Source of the DNA: Streptomyces longhuiensis
GTDB lineage: Bacteria; Actinomycetota; Actinomycetes; Streptomycetales; Streptomycetaceae
Direction: 5' to 3'
Length of the DNA stretch: 64,000 nt
Assembly (NCBI RefSeq): GCF_020616555.1
Contig: NZ_CP085173.1
Location: 5,286,001-5,350,000 of the forward strand
In this document: positions 32,574-42,066 of the stretch, one piece after another
Layout: each line of letters opens with the position of its first letter
How positions within the stretch are numbered: position 1 is the stretch's first letter
The notes under the pieces: model-generated
Seen by the model: only the letters and a program-made list of their open reading frames with translations
Told to the model about the DNA's origin: nothing
The model's database searches: none
Position numbers and translations under genes: made by a program

Positions 32574-34532
32574 TCAGTCCTCGCTCGACGCGGCCGGGAG
32601 CTTGGTCTGGATGAGGTCCATGACGGACGAGTCCGTCAGGGTCGTGACGTCGCCCAGCTCCCTGTTCTCCGCGACGTCACGCAGCAGGCGCCGCATGATC
32701 TTCCCGGAGCGGGTCTTGGGCAGCTCGGCCACGGGCAGGACCCGCTTCGGCTTGGCGATCGGGCCGAGTGTCGCGCCCACGTGGTTGCGCAGGTCGGCGA
32801 CGAGACCCTCGTCGTCGGCGGACGCCGTACCGCGCAGGATCACGAAGGCCACGATGGCCTGACCCGTCGTCTCGTCGGCCGCGCCCACGACCGCCGCCTC
32901 TGCGACCGAGGGGTGCGAGACGAGCGCCGACTCGACCTCGGTGGTCGAGATGTTGTGGCCGGAGACCAGCATCACGTCGTCCACCCGGCCGAGCAGCCAG
33001 ATGTCGCCGTCCTCGTCCTTCTTGGCACCGTCACCGGCGAAGTACTTGCCCTCGAAGCGGGACCAGTACGTGTCGATGAACCGCTGGTCGTCACCCCAGA
33101 TGGTGCGGAGCATCGACGGCCACGGCTCGGTCAGGACGAGGTAGCCGCCGCCCCCGTCGGGGACTTCCCGCGCCTCGTCGTCCACGACCGTCGCCGAGAT
33201 GCCGGGCAGGGCGCGCTGGGCGGAGCCCGGCTTGGTCTCGGTGACGCCGGGCAGCGGCGAGATCATCATCGCGCCGGTCTCGGTCTGCCACCAGGTGTCC
33301 ACGATGGGGCACTTGTCGGCGCCGATGTTCTTCCGGTACCACATCCAGGCCTCGGGGTTGATCGGCTCACCGACCGAACCGAGGACCCGCAGACTGCTCA
33401 GGTCGAACTTGGCGGGGATGTCGTCCCCCCACTTCATGAACGTGCGGATCGCCGTCGGCGCCGTGTACAGGATCGTCACCCCGTACTTCTGCACGATCTC
33501 CCAGAAGCGGCCCTGGTGCGGGGTGTCCGGGGTGCCCTCGTAGATGACCTGCGTCGCGCCGTTCGAGAGCGGGCCGTAGGTGATGTACGAGTGCCCGGTG
33601 ACCCAGCCGATGTCGGCCGTGCACCAGTAGACGTCGGTCTCCGGCTTGAGGTCGAACACCGCGTGGTGGGTGTACGAGGCCTGCGTCAGGTAGCCGCCGG
33701 AGGTGTGCAGGATGCCCTTGGGCTTACCCGTCGTGCCGGACGTGTAGAGGATGAACAGCGGCTGCTCGGCGTCGAACGCCTCGGGCGTGTGCTCCGCCGA
33801 CTGCTTCTGTGTGATCTCGTGCCACCACACGTCGCGGCCCTCGGTCCAGGCGACGTCCTGCTTGGTGCGCTGGACGACGAGGACCTTCTCGACCCCGTCG
33901 ACGCGGCTGACCGCGTCGTCGACGGCGGGCTTGAGCGCGGACGGCTTGCCGCGCCGGTAGCCGCCGTCGGCCGTGATGACGACCTTGGCGTCGGCGTCCT
34001 GGATGCGGGCCGCGATGGCGTCGGCCGAGAATCCGCCGAAGACGACCGAGTGCGCGGCGCCGATGCGCGCGCACGCCAGCATCGCGACGACGGCCTCGGG
34101 GATCATCGGCAGGTAGACGGCGACGCGGTCGCCCTTCTGCACGCCCAGCTCGGTCAGCGCGTTGGCCGCGCGGCTGACCTCGTCCTTGAGCTCCGCGTAG
34201 GTGATGGCCCGGCTGTCGCCCGGCTCACCCTCGAAGTGGATGGCGACCCGGTCGCCGTTCCCGGCCTCGACGTGGCGGTCGACGCAGTTGTACGCGACGT
34301 TCAGCCTCCCGTCCGCGAACCACTTGGCGAACGGCGGGTTCGACCAGTCGAGGGTCTCGGTCGGTTCGGTGGCCCAGGTCAGCCGACGGGCCTGCTCGGC
34401 CCAGAAGCCGAGCCTGTCAGCCTTGGCCTGTTCGTACGCCTCCGCGGTGACGTTGGCGGCGGCCGCCAGGTCGGCCGGCGGCGCAAACCTTCGCTCTTCC
34501 TTAAGAAGGTTGGCCAGGCTTTCGTTGCTCAC
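32574..34532 (-). CDS. acsA: acetyl-CoA synthetase
   Basis: A 652-residue AMP-forming ligase that makes acetyl-CoA from acetate, ATP and CoA. The P-loop is [11 protein letters not shown]. The central motif [11 protein letters not shown] and the C-terminal [11 protein letters not shown], whose Lys is the known acetylation switch of Acs, are intact. GTG 34532 has GGGAG five bases upstream; an earlier TG start adds 14 residues with no ribosome binding site. The length is typical. The gene appears to be its own transcription unit, with terminators on both sides. Confidence 0.95.
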   Translation of the reverse strand: MSNESLANLLKEERRFAPPADLAAAANVTAEAYEQAKADRLGFWAEQARRLTWATEPTETLDWSNPPFAKWFADGRLNVAYNCVDRHVEAGNGDRVAIHFEGEPGDSRAITYAELKDEVSRAANALTELGVQKGDRVAVYLPMIPEAVVAMLACARIGAAHSVVFGGFSADAIAARIQDADAKVVITADGGYRRGKPSALKPAVDDAVSRVDGVEKVLVVQRTKQDVAWTEGRDVWWHEITQKQSAEHTPEAFDAEQPLFILYTSGTTGKPKGILHTSGGYLTQASYTHHAVFDLKPETDVYWCTADIGWVTGHSYITYGPLSNGATQVIYEGTPDTPHQGRFWEIVQKYGVTILYTAPTAIRTFMKWGDDIPAKFDLSSLRVLGSVGEPINPEAWMWYRKNIGADKCPIVDTWWQTETGAMMISPLPGVTETKPGSAQRALPGISATVVDDEAREVPDGGGGYLVLTEPWPSMLRTIWGDDQRFIDTYWSRFEGKYFAGDGAKKDEDGDIWLLGRVDDVMLVSGHNISTTEVESALVSHPSVAEAAVVGAADETTGQAIVAFVILRGTASADDEGLVADLRNHVGATLGPIAKPKRVLPVAELPKTRSGKIMRRLLRDVAENRELGDVTTLTDSSVMDLIQTKLPAASSED

Positions 34533-34643
34533 GACATCTCCCTTTCCCAGGGTGTCCGTTGTGTCCCAGACCACAGCTCATCAGACGGCCCCCCTCGGTG
34601 ACAAGGGGGGTCCGAATAATGGTTTAGACCTGTTGGGCTCCAC

Positions 34644-34681
34644 GCGTGCGTGCCGATGACCTCACCCACCGGCACGCACGC
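34644..34681 (-). terminator. terminator of the SulP-carbonic anhydrase gene
   Basis: A perfect 12-bp stem (GCGTGCGTGCCG against CGGCACGCACGC) lies 15 bases past the stop of the transporter gene and ahead of acsA. Confidence 0.75.
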
Positions 34682-34695
34682 TCTCACGGACAGGT

Positions 34696-37050
34696 TCACG
34701 CAGGGCGCAGTTCGCCCTCCGGCTCCACCTGGTCGAACACCTCGTCGGGCTGCTCGGTGAGCAGATAGGCCTGCGCCTCGCCCACGTGGAAGTACATCCC
34801 GTGGAGCTCGAGCGTGCCCTCCTTGAGGCGGCGGGCCACCGACTCGTGGGCCCGCAGATGCTCCAACTGCTGGACGACATTGGTCAGGCAGAGCTGCTCG
34901 ACCGCGTCGGCGGGGGCGCGCCCGGCGAGCCGCGCCCACGGCTGGTTCGTGACCGCCATGCGGGCGAGGCTCGGCAGGCCGTGCCGCAGCCACCGCTTCA
35001 GGGGCGTCTGCGCGCCGCCCTCGGGCGGACTGTTGAGCAGCGCCTGCATCGCGCCGCAGCCGGAGTGCCCGCACACGGTGATCGACTGGACCTTCAGTAC
35101 GTCGACGGCGTACTCGATGGCCGCGGCGACCGAGTCGTCACCGCTCTCGGCGCCCGGCAGTGGTACCAGATTCCCCACGTTCCTGACGACGAAGAGGTCG
35201 CCGGGGCCGCTTGAGGTGATCATCGACGTCACGAGCCGGGAGTCGGCGCAGGTCAGGAACAGCTGGGTGGGACGCTGCCCCTCACGGGCGAGCCGGGCCA
35301 GCTCGTCCCGCACATGCGGCGCCGTGTTCCGCTGGAACGCGCTGATCCCGCTGGCCAGTTGATATCCGCCACCACCTGCCGGGGGCTCGGTGGTCTCGGC
35401 CTGCGGGCGGTCGCAGTGGTGGTTGCGCCAGGGGGTCCAGGGCCGGCAGCAGGAGTTCGACGTCGACGCGGGCTCGGCGATACGGGTACCCGCCCGCCCG
35501 GTCACCTCGACCTTGCCGCCCTGAGCGACATGCGACTTCTGCCAGTCCTGCAAGGACTCGAACGCAGCGTGGTCCATGAAGGACCCGTCCAACTCCACGA
35601 CGCAGTCAACTCCTTGGGGTACCTGGTGCAGTACGCGACTGAGGCGGGGCACGGCGAGGAACGTCAGCTGTCCGCGCACCCGTACGTGATGGGTTCCGCC
35701 GCCCGCCGCGTCTGTTCCGTCCACGGTGTGGGTGATCCGGGTGCGGGTGAGCCGGTGCAGCGCGACCCCGACGGCGACCGCGATGCCGAGGGCCACGCCC
35801 TCGAGTACGCCGAGGACGACCACGCCGAGCGTCGTCACTGCGTAGACGAGGACCTCGCGGTGGCGGGTGACCGTCCGGATGTGGTGCAGGGACACCATCT
35901 GGATACCGACGGCCATCACCAGGGCGGCGAGTGAGGCGAGGGGGATCAGCTCAAGCACCGGGACCATGAGCAGAGCGGCCACTACTACCCAAACGCCGTG
36001 CAGCATCGAGGAGTTCCGGCTCTCACCGCCCGCGTTCACATTCGCGGCGCTGCGGACGGCGACCCCGGCGACGGGGAGTCCGCCGAGGGTGCCGGAGACG
36101 ATGTTGGCCGCTCCCTGGCCGAGCAGTTCCCGGTCGAGGTCGGAGCGGCGTGCCTCCGGCCGCAGGGCGGGCTTCGAGGACGCGAGCTTGTCCACGGCGA
36201 CGGCGCCGAGCAGCGACTGCACGCTGCACACGAGCGTCACGGTCAGGACGGCCGCCGCGAGGCCCATCACGGGCCCTTCGGGCAGGCCGGCCAGGGCGTG
36301 GCTGCTCCAGGACGGCAGGTCGACCTTGGTCACGGTGATCCCGGCGAACGCGGCGGTCGCGGTGGCGCAGGCGACGGCGACGAGCGCCGCGGGCATTCTC
36401 CGCAGTGCCTGCCCGGCGCGTCCGGGGATCCGGGGCCAGGCGAACAGGACCGCGAGCGTCAGCATGCTCAGGAGCAGCGCGGCCAGGTCCGCGTGGGTCA
36501 ACTGGGCGGGCAGCGCACGGAGATTGTCGAGAACGGCGCTCTGGGGGGTGCCGCCGAGCACGATGTGCACCTGTGCGACCGCGATGGTGACGCCGATTCC
36601 GGCGAGCATGCCGTGGACGACGGCGGGGGACACGGCGAGCGCGGTGCGGGCCACGCGCAGGCAGCCGAGGCCGAGTTGGGCGATTCCGGCGATGACGGTG
36701 ATCGCGCAGGTCGTCCGCCAGCCGTAACGGTGGATGAGGTCGGCGGTGACGACGGTGAGGCCGGCGGCGGGGCCGCTGACCTGGAGGGGTGAGCCGCCGA
36801 GGCGGCCGGCCACGAGTCCGCCGACTGCGGCGGCGACGAGTCCCGCCTGGAGCGGGGCCCCGGTGGCCAGGGCGATTCCGAGGGACAGGGGCAGGGCGAT
36901 CAGGAAGACCGCCCCGGACGCGGACAGGTCGGCGCCCGAGACGCGGAAGCGGCGCGGCGGCTTCGGCGGCGGGCTGTGGGGTGGATGGGTGCGGCTGGTT
37001 TCGTCGGTCCGAGTCGGATCGGCGGGGCGTGTGGGGACGCAGGCTGACAT
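34696..37050 (-). CDS. SulP anion transporter fused to a beta-carbonic anhydrase
   Basis: A 784-residue fusion. Residues about 40-420 are a SulP (SLC26) permease with 10-14 helices (ADLSASGAVFLIALPLSLGI near the start). A degraded STAS-like region (about 440-520, ELDGSFMDHAAFESLQDW) and a Ser/Cys linker follow. From about 555 the beta-carbonic anhydrase begins, with zinc ligands in LTCADSR and CGHSGCGAMQ. The likely task is bicarbonate uptake with coupled CO2/HCO3- conversion. It is transcribed divergently from the deacetylase-like lipoprotein. Confidence 0.92.
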   Translation of the reverse strand: MSACVPTRPADPTRTDETSRTHPPHSPPPKPPRRFRVSGADLSASGAVFLIALPLSLGIALATGAPLQAGLVAAAVGGLVAGRLGGSPLQVSGPAAGLTVVTADLIHRYGWRTTCAITVIAGIAQLGLGCLRVARTALAVSPAVVHGMLAGIGVTIAVAQVHIVLGGTPQSAVLDNLRALPAQLTHADLAALLLSMLTLAVLFAWPRIPGRAGQALRRMPAALVAVACATATAAFAGITVTKVDLPSWSSHALAGLPEGPVMGLAAAVLTVTLVCSVQSLLGAVAVDKLASSKPALRPEARRSDLDRELLGQGAANIVSGTLGGLPVAGVAVRSAANVNAGGESRNSSMLHGVWVVVAALLMVPVLELIPLASLAALVMAVGIQMVSLHHIRTVTRHREVLVYAVTTLGVVVLGVLEGVALGIAVAVGVALHRLTRTRITHTVDGTDAAGGGTHHVRVRGQLTFLAVPRLSRVLHQVPQGVDCVVELDGSFMDHAAFESLQDWQKSHVAQGGKVEVTGRAGTRIAEPASTSNSCCRPWTPWRNHHCDRPQAETTEPPAGGGGYQLASGISAFQRNTAPHVRDELARLAREGQRPTQLFLTCADSRLVTSMITSSGPGDLFVVRNVGNLVPLPGAESGDDSVAAAIEYAVDVLKVQSITVCGHSGCGAMQALLNSPPEGGAQTPLKRWLRHGLPSLARMAVTNQPWARLAGRAPADAVEQLCLTNVVQQLEHLRAHESVARRLKEGTLELHGMYFHVGEAQAYLLTEQPDEVFDQVEPEGELRPA

Positions 37051-37396
37051 GTTTCCCGTCTCCTCCGGGGCAGCGCGGTCGCGGAACGAGGGGCCCCGTC
37101 TGTGGCGGGGCAGGGTCGCGGCCGTGGATCACGGCGTGCAGCGGCGGGATGAATCAACGCTCGGTAAATGGATCGTAATGCAGAGTAAAGGTTGTGGACG
37201 TATTTTCGGAGCAAATGGGGCATTGGTTCACCCTGATGGGTGAATGAGGCCTTTCTTCGGCTTGTCGTATTAATTCTTCCTCGGGTCGCGTGTGACGTTG
37301 GCGGCGGCGTCGGTAAATGCGGCATTTCACCGCATTGCGCCTGCCCTCGCGCGAAGAGAGCCAAGCCGAAGAGACCAAGGAAGAAGGTGGGCGGAC
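37051..37396. promoter_or_regulatory. divergent promoter region
   Basis: About 345 bases between two divergent starts. The middle (37150-37275) is clearly lower in GC, with TAATGCAGAGTAAAGG and TATTAATTCTTCC, as expected for promoters. No named operator is recognised. Confidence 0.5.
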
Positions 37397-38677
37397 ATGG
37401 CCGCCACCAAGAAGCTCGCCGCGAGCCTCACCGCCGTCGTGGCGTGTGCCGCAGCCCTGTCCGGTTGCGGGATCGGTGACCACCAGGAGACCGGACCCCA
37501 CAAGGGCGCTGCCGGTCCGAACGAGGCGGCCCCCGCCCCCGCGCCGGGAATCGTGATGCGGCTGATCGGGGACGGCTCGACGGCGTTCACCGGAGGTCAG
37601 CCGCATCTGCCCAGGCCCGAGCGCTTGAAGGCCGGCCAGAAGCCGCCGCAGTTCGTGGTGTTCTCCTGGGACGGTGCGGGGGAGGACAGTAAGAAGCTGT
37701 TCTCGCACTTCCGCGAGGTCGCCAAGCAGAACAACGCGACGATGACGTACTTCCTCAGCGGCGTGTACCTCCTCCCGGAGGAGAAGCGCGACCTCTACCG
37801 GCCGCCGCAGCACTCACCGGGCAGCTCGGACATCGGCTTCAATGACGAGCGGGGAATCAAGGACACGCTGGACCAGCTCCGCGGCGCCTGGCTCGAGGGC
37901 AACGAGATCGGAACGCACTTCAACGGCCACTTCTGCGGCAAGGACGGCGGCGTCGGCGAGTGGTCGGTGGCCGAGTGGAAGAGCGAGATCGGCCAGGCCA
38001 AGTCGTTCGTGAAGTCCTGGAGGACGAACGCGGGCATGAAGAACGCCGCCCCGCTCCCCTTCGACTACGACAAGGAGCTCATCGGCGCCCGCACCCCGTG
38101 CCTGGAGGGTCAGAAGAACTTCCGGCGAGCGGCCCACGACCTCGGTTTCCGCTACGACACCAGCGGTATCAACGACCAGATCTGGCCCAACAAGAACGAC
38201 GGCCTGTGGGATCTGTCGATGCAGCTCGTGCCCTTCCCCGGGCACAAGGACGAGCAGCTCACCATGGACTACAACTTCATGATCAACCAGTCGGGCACCG
38301 CGACCCAGGGCGACGCCGGCAAGCAGAAGTTCTGGGGTGACGAGATGCGCGACAGCCTCCTGCGGGGCTTCGACCGCGCCTACAAGGGCAACCGCGCGCC
38401 GCTGGTCATCGGCAACCACTTCGAGTCCTGGAACGGCGGCAACTACATGCGCGCCGTCGACGAGACCATCCACGCCGTGTGCAACAAGCCCGAGGTGCGC
38501 TGCGTCTCCTTCCGCCAGCTCGCCGACTGGCTGGACGCCCAGGATCCGCGGACCCTGAAACGGCTCACCACACTGGGCGTCGGACAGGCCCCCGCGCAGG
38601 GCTGGGCCTCCTTCATGTCGACCCGCCCCGCCCCGGCACCCAGGGGGGTACCGGGAGCGCCGGCGGTCAAGCGGTAG
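37397..38677 (+). CDS. polysaccharide deacetylase-like lipoprotein
   Basis: A 426-residue lipoprotein. The lipobox is ALSGC at about residue 22. A NodB-like domain follows: FVVFSWDGAG (motif 1 with Asp), EIGTHFNGHFCG (the HxxxH metal pair) and GARTPCLEG (RxP). Its parts match the family order, and the length is longer than usual by extra loops (TDYNFMINQSG region). It would sit on the outer face of the membrane and deacetylate a cell-wall or surface sugar. ATG 37397 places the lipobox properly; a frame to 37292 adds 35 residues ahead of the signal peptide. Substrate unknown. Confidence 0.85.
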   Translation: MAATKKLAASLTAVVACAAALSGCGIGDHQETGPHKGAAGPNEAAPAPAPGIVMRLIGDGSTAFTGGQPHLPRPERLKAGQKPPQFVVFSWDGAGEDSKKLFSHFREVAKQNNATMTYFLSGVYLLPEEKRDLYRPPQHSPGSSDIGFNDERGIKDTLDQLRGAWLEGNEIGTHFNGHFCGKDGGVGEWSVAEWKSEIGQAKSFVKSWRTNAGMKNAAPLPFDYDKELIGARTPCLEGQKNFRRAAHDLGFRYDTSGINDQIWPNKNDGLWDLSMQLVPFPGHKDEQLTMDYNFMINQSGTATQGDAGKQKFWGDEMRDSLLRGFDRAYKGNRAPLVIGNHFESWNGGNYMRAVDETIHAVCNKPEVRCVSFRQLADWLDAQDPRTLKRLTTLGVGQAPAQGWASFMSTRPAPAPRGVPGAPAVKR

Positions 38678-38705
38678 CCGAGCCGGTCGGGGGTGGCCCC
38701 GCCGG

Positions 38706-39686
38706 TCAGGCGGTGGCGGCCACACTCTCCTGGAGGACGAAGGCGGGGTCGACCTGTGCCGCCAGGTCGGCGCCCGTCTTCGCGTTGCCCCAACTCTGAG
38801 CGTTCTTCAGGTGGAAGTGGACCATCTGGCGTGTGTAGCGCTCCCAGTCACGGCCCGCGTAGGCGGCGTCCACGGCGGACCTGAGCGTGCGCAGGGCGGC
38901 CGCGTTGGGCTCCTCAAGGAGGTCGAACCGGGGCGGGCGGCCCTTCTCCATGGCGCGTACCCAGTCGGAGTGCCCGACGGTGACGAGCAGGTCGTCCCCC
39001 ACCTGTGCGCGGAGGAAGTCGAGGTCGTCCTGGCCCTGCACCTTGTTCCCCACGACCTTCAGCGTGATGCCGAAGTCCCGTGCGTACTCCTTGTACTGGC
39101 GGTAGACCGAGACCCCCTTACGCGTCGGCTCGGCGACGAGGAACGTCATGTCGAAGCGGGTGAACATGCCGGAGGCGAAGGAGTCCGAACCCGCGGTCAT
39201 GTCGACCACCACGTACTCGTCGCGGCCGTCGACGAGGTGGTTCAGACACAGCTCCACCGCTCCGGTCTTGGAGTGGTAGCAGGAGACACCGAGGTCGGCT
39301 TCGGTGAAGGGGCCCGTGACCATCAAACGCGCGGCCCCGCCGTCGAGTTCCACGGGTCGGGCACACGCGTCGTACACCGGGTTGTTCTCGCGTACCCGCA
39401 GAAGGCGCGAGCCCTCGCCGGGCGGGGTCGTCTTGATCATCGTGTCCGCGGAGGCGATCCGTGGATTCGAGCCGCGCAGGTAGTCCTTGATGAGGGGGAG
39501 GCGTGCGCCCATGGCGGGCAGTTCGGCCGCTTGGTCGTCGTCGAGACCGAGCGCGGGCCCCAGGTGCTGGTTGATGTCGGCGTCCACCGCGATGACCGGG
39601 GCGCCCATGGCGGCGAGGTGACGGATGAAGAGCGAGGACAGCGTGGTCTTCCCGCTGCCGCCCGTCCCCACGAAAGCGATCTTCAT
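38706..39686 (-). CDS. CooC/ArsA-like P-loop ATPase
   Basis: A 326-residue MinD-superfamily ATPase with Walker A FVGTGGSGKTTLSSL and a switch region VVVDMTAGSDSFASG. The protein resembles CO dehydrogenase maturation factor CooC, a metal-insertion ATPase, but its true client is unknown and no carbon-monoxide dehydrogenase gene is near. Start is ATG 39686 or GTG 39692; neither has a strong ribosome binding site. It is divergent from the Fic-like gene by 101 bases and convergent with the deacetylase-like lipoprotein. Confidence 0.8.
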   Translation of the reverse strand: MKIAFVGTGGSGKTTLSSLFIRHLAAMGAPVIAVDADINQHLGPALGLDDDQAAELPAMGARLPLIKDYLRGSNPRIASADTMIKTTPPGEGSRLLRVRENNPVYDACARPVELDGGAARLMVTGPFTEADLGVSCYHSKTGAVELCLNHLVDGRDEYVVVDMTAGSDSFASGMFTRFDMTFLVAEPTRKGVSVYRQYKEYARDFGITLKVVGNKVQGQDDLDFLRAQVGDDLLVTVGHSDWVRAMEKGRPPRFDLLEEPNAAALRTLRSAVDAAYAGRDWERYTRQMVHFHLKNAQSWGNAKTGADLAAQVDPAFVLQESVAATA

Positions 39687-39787
39687 GTTCACCAAGGGTA
39701 GTGGGGTCGTCGCTGTTCGTGTCCGCGCAGCGTGAAGAAGACCACTCCTTCGTGGGGCGGGGCCCTGAACTGCGTAGGGTCGTACCC

Positions 39788-40612
39788 ATGAGTACGACAG
39801 CCGACCCCCTTGCCGCCCTCGGGGCCCTTCCGGGCGTCTCCGACTCCGTGGATTCCGTGCGCAAGGCCGTGGACCGGGTCTACGGCCACCGGGTCATGCG
39901 GCGTCGCAGCACTGCGGTCACCTCCGAGGCCGCGCTGCGCGGCGCGCGGGGCAGCGCGGCGCTGTCCGGCGCCGACTGGCCGCTCGAAGAGGTGCGCAGG
40001 CGCTCCGACTTCAGCGGCGCGGGCGGGGACGAGGAGGCGCGCACCGTCGGCGCTGCCCTCCGGCTGACGGCGGAGGCGGGCCAGCTCCTGTCGATCTGGC
40101 GGCAGTCCCCGCTGCGGGTGCTCGCGCGTCTGCACCTCGTGGCTGCGGCCGACAACGGCGACACGGTGGGGCGCCCCCGTCAGGGAGACGAGCCGGTCGA
40201 CGAGCCGCTGGTCGAGCTGCCGCTGCCGGACGCGCAGGAAGTGGCGGGCCGGCTCGAAGGGCTCTCCGGCTTGATCATTGCGGGCAGTTCGGCCCCGGCC
40301 CTGGTCACCGCGGCCGTCGTGCACGGCGAACTGCTCGCGCTGCGGCCCTTCGGGTCGTACAACGGCCTGGTCGCGCGCACGGCCGAGCGCATCGTCCTGG
40401 TGGGCAGTGGTCTCGACCCCAAGTCGATCTGCCCGGCCGAGGTGGGACACGCGGAGCAGGGGCGCGCGGAGTATCTGGCCGCGCTCGAAGGCTATGTGTC
40501 GGGCACTCCGGAAGGGGTTGCCGCGTGGATCGCGCACTGCGGGCGGTCCGTGGAATTCGGCGCCAGAGAGTCGACGGCGGTGTGCGAGGCGCTCCAGCGC
40601 GGAGCGGCATAG
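39788..40612 (+). CDS. Fic-fold-like protein lacking the catalytic histidine
   Basis: A 274-residue protein often annotated as an oxidoreductase in Streptomyces. Residues 178-197 read VHGELLALRPFGSYNGLVAR. This matches the Fic core HxFxxGNGxxxR in spacing: the catalytic His of HPF is Arg here (RPF), the GNGR loop is YNG, and the final Arg is kept. It therefore resembles a Fic protein that has lost AMP-transfer chemistry, though I cannot exclude chance. ATG 39788 is chosen since the frame above has no ribosome binding site. Function unknown. Confidence 0.6.
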   Translation: MSTTADPLAALGALPGVSDSVDSVRKAVDRVYGHRVMRRRSTAVTSEAALRGARGSAALSGADWPLEEVRRRSDFSGAGGDEEARTVGAALRLTAEAGQLLSIWRQSPLRVLARLHLVAAADNGDTVGRPRQGDEPVDEPLVELPLPDAQEVAGRLEGLSGLIIAGSSAPALVTAAVVHGELLALRPFGSYNGLVARTAERIVLVGSGLDPKSICPAEVGHAEQGRAEYLAALEGYVSGTPEGVAAWIAHCGRSVEFGARESTAVCEALQRGAA

Positions 40613-40651
40613 GCGCCGTAACGGGTTCCTGGAAAGTCCCTGAAAAGGGTT

Positions 40652-40679
40652 GCGGCGGTACGAGTCCTCGTACCGCCGC
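40652..40679 (+). terminator. terminator of the Fic-like gene
   Basis: A perfect 13-bp stem (GCGGCGGTACGAG with a TC loop) lies 40 bases past the stop. Confidence 0.75.
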
Positions 40680-41015
40680 TGGCATGTTCACCTGGTTACC
40701 AAGCGTCCTCGAAAATTGCCCATCAGGTCGGGAACTTAGCCCGTGGCCTGGTGCGGCTGGCCCGTAATCGACGGGTCGACGTCGCGTGGGTGCCTGGCGT
40801 TCATGCTCGGTCCGTGGGGCCTTGGTTGCGTTTAAAGGTGATCCTCTCGGATGTCCCTTGGTCTCGCGGGCCGTTGCCTCATTTGTACTCCAGGTGTGGA
40901 GGAAGCGAAACCCCTGGCCGTACTTCTTTACTTTTGGGTTCAATTAGGGGCGAAACGGTCGGCCGAGGGTAGGCCTGTTCGGCGGCCGTGCGGCGGGCCT
41001 GCTCGAACGGGCCGG
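40680..41015. other. gap between convergent Fic-like and HAD genes
   Basis: About 335 bases with no gene I can support. The part at 40830-40960 is lower in GC (TTTAAAGGTGATCC, TTCTTTACTTTTGGG) and could contain a promoter or small RNA, but I find no clear structure. Confidence 0.4.
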
Positions 41016-41861
41016 TCAGCCGGCCGCGGCGCGCCGGCGGCTGGCGTACCAGACCAGGCCCGCGGTGGCCGCCGCGGCGCCGATGGCGGCGGCCGCGACG
41101 AGGGTGGGCCGCGACGGTGCGGACAGAGTGGGCAGCCGCTGCTTGAGTCGGACGGGCCGGTTGAAGTCGAGAATCGGCCACTCGCGCGCGAGCGCCTCAC
41201 GGCGGAGCGTCCGGTCCGGATTGACTGCGAAGGGGTGGCCGACCGCATTCAGCATCGGTACATCGGTCGCCGAGTCGCTGTACGCGTAGCAGCGCGCGAG
41301 GTCGTACCCCTCGGACCGGGCGAGCTCCTCGATCGCCTCCGCCTTCGTCGGCCCGTACGCGTAGTACTCCACCTCACCCGTGAAGCAGCCGTCGTCGCCC
41401 ACCACCATGCGCGTGGCCACCACGCGGTCCGCGCCGAGGAGTTCGCCGATCGGCTCGACGACCTCCGCGCCGGACGTGGAGACGATCACCACGTCGCGCC
41501 CCGCAGTGTGGTGCTCCTCGATGAGCGACGCGGCCTCGTCGTAGATGATCGGGTCGATCAGGTCGTGGAGCGTCTCGGCGACGATCTCCTTCACCTGCTG
41601 CACGTTCCACCCGCGGCACAGTGCCGAGAGGTACGCGCGCATCCGCTCCATCTGGTCGTGGTCGGCGCCGCCGGCGAGGAACACGAACTGCGCGTACGCG
41701 GTTCGCAGTACCGCCCTGCGGTTGATCAGCCCGCCTTGGTAGAACGACTTGCTGAAGGTGAGCGTGCTCGACTTCGCAATGACCGTCTTGTCCAGGTCAA
41801 AGAACGCGGCAGTGCGAGGCATCGAGTGGGTCAAGGAGTGGTTTTCCACGAGGCCGAGCAT
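41016..41861 (-). CDS. HAD-IB family phosphatase (inhibition of morphological differentiation type)
   Basis: A 281-residue HAD hydrolase: FFDLDKTVI (motif I with both Asp), VIVSTSGAEV (motif II), the Lys in PTKAEAIEEL and CYAYSDSATDVPML (motifs III-IV). A C-terminal hydrophobic helix (about residues 252-272) and basic tail suggest membrane attachment. It belongs to the SerB-like group labelled inhibition of morphological differentiation in Streptomyces and has a relative at Rv3661 of M. tuberculosis. It is divergent from the 6C RNA and the Ssd/Tad operon, the same order as in mycobacteria as I recall. Confidence 0.9.
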   Translation of the reverse strand: MLGLVENHSLTHSMPRTAAFFDLDKTVIAKSSTLTFSKSFYQGGLINRRAVLRTAYAQFVFLAGGADHDQMERMRAYLSALCRGWNVQQVKEIVAETLHDLIDPIIYDEAASLIEEHHTAGRDVVIVSTSGAEVVEPIGELLGADRVVATRMVVGDDGCFTGEVEYYAYGPTKAEAIEELARSEGYDLARCYAYSDSATDVPMLNAVGHPFAVNPDRTLRREALAREWPILDFNRPVRLKQRLPTLSAPSRPTLVAAAAIGAAAATAGLVWYASRRRAAAG

Positions 41862-41944
41862 AGGCGCCCACCATTCGGCGTAAGCTGTGGCGCGTGGGTT
41901 TGCCTGAGAAGGCTCTCGGGTACACCATGGAAGTCACGGATCGT

Positions 41945-42066
41945 TCGCGACCGTGCTAACCCGGTCTGGCTCCTCCCCCCCCGAGTCGGACCGTGGGGAC
42001 GACCCCCGCTCTCCCCCCCGGCGGGGGTCGTCGCATGTCCGGACCCAGTTTGGGTCCGGACTTTTG
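41945..42066 (+). ncRNA. 6C small RNA
   Basis: Two stem-loops with cytosine-filled loops, the defining mark of the actinobacterial 6C RNA (Rfam family), are present. Stem 1 is GGTCTGGCTC (41963-41972) paired with GAGTCGGACC (41983-41992), loop CTCCCCCCCC. Stem 2 is GACGACCCCCGC (41998-42009) paired with 42021-42032, loop TCTCCCCCCCG. A terminator of 11 bp (42037-42061) and TTTT follow. It lies between the HAD gene and the CpaE/Ssd gene, the same neighbourhood as the M. tuberculosis 6C RNA (B11, between Rv3660c and Rv3661). The C-rich loops are thought to bind G-rich ribosome binding sites. The 5' end is estimated. Confidence 0.9.
42037..42065 (+). terminator. intrinsic terminator of the 6C RNA
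   Basis: GTCCGGACCCA pairs with TGGGTCCGGAC over 11 bp around a GTT loop, followed by TTTT at 42062-42065. Confidence 0.9.

Noticed and set aside
41929..41961. A ten-codon leader peptide (MEVTDRSRPC) ahead of the hairpins
   Set aside because: The hairpins are better explained as the 6C RNA; the little frame ends within the RNA start and has no run of regulatory codons.
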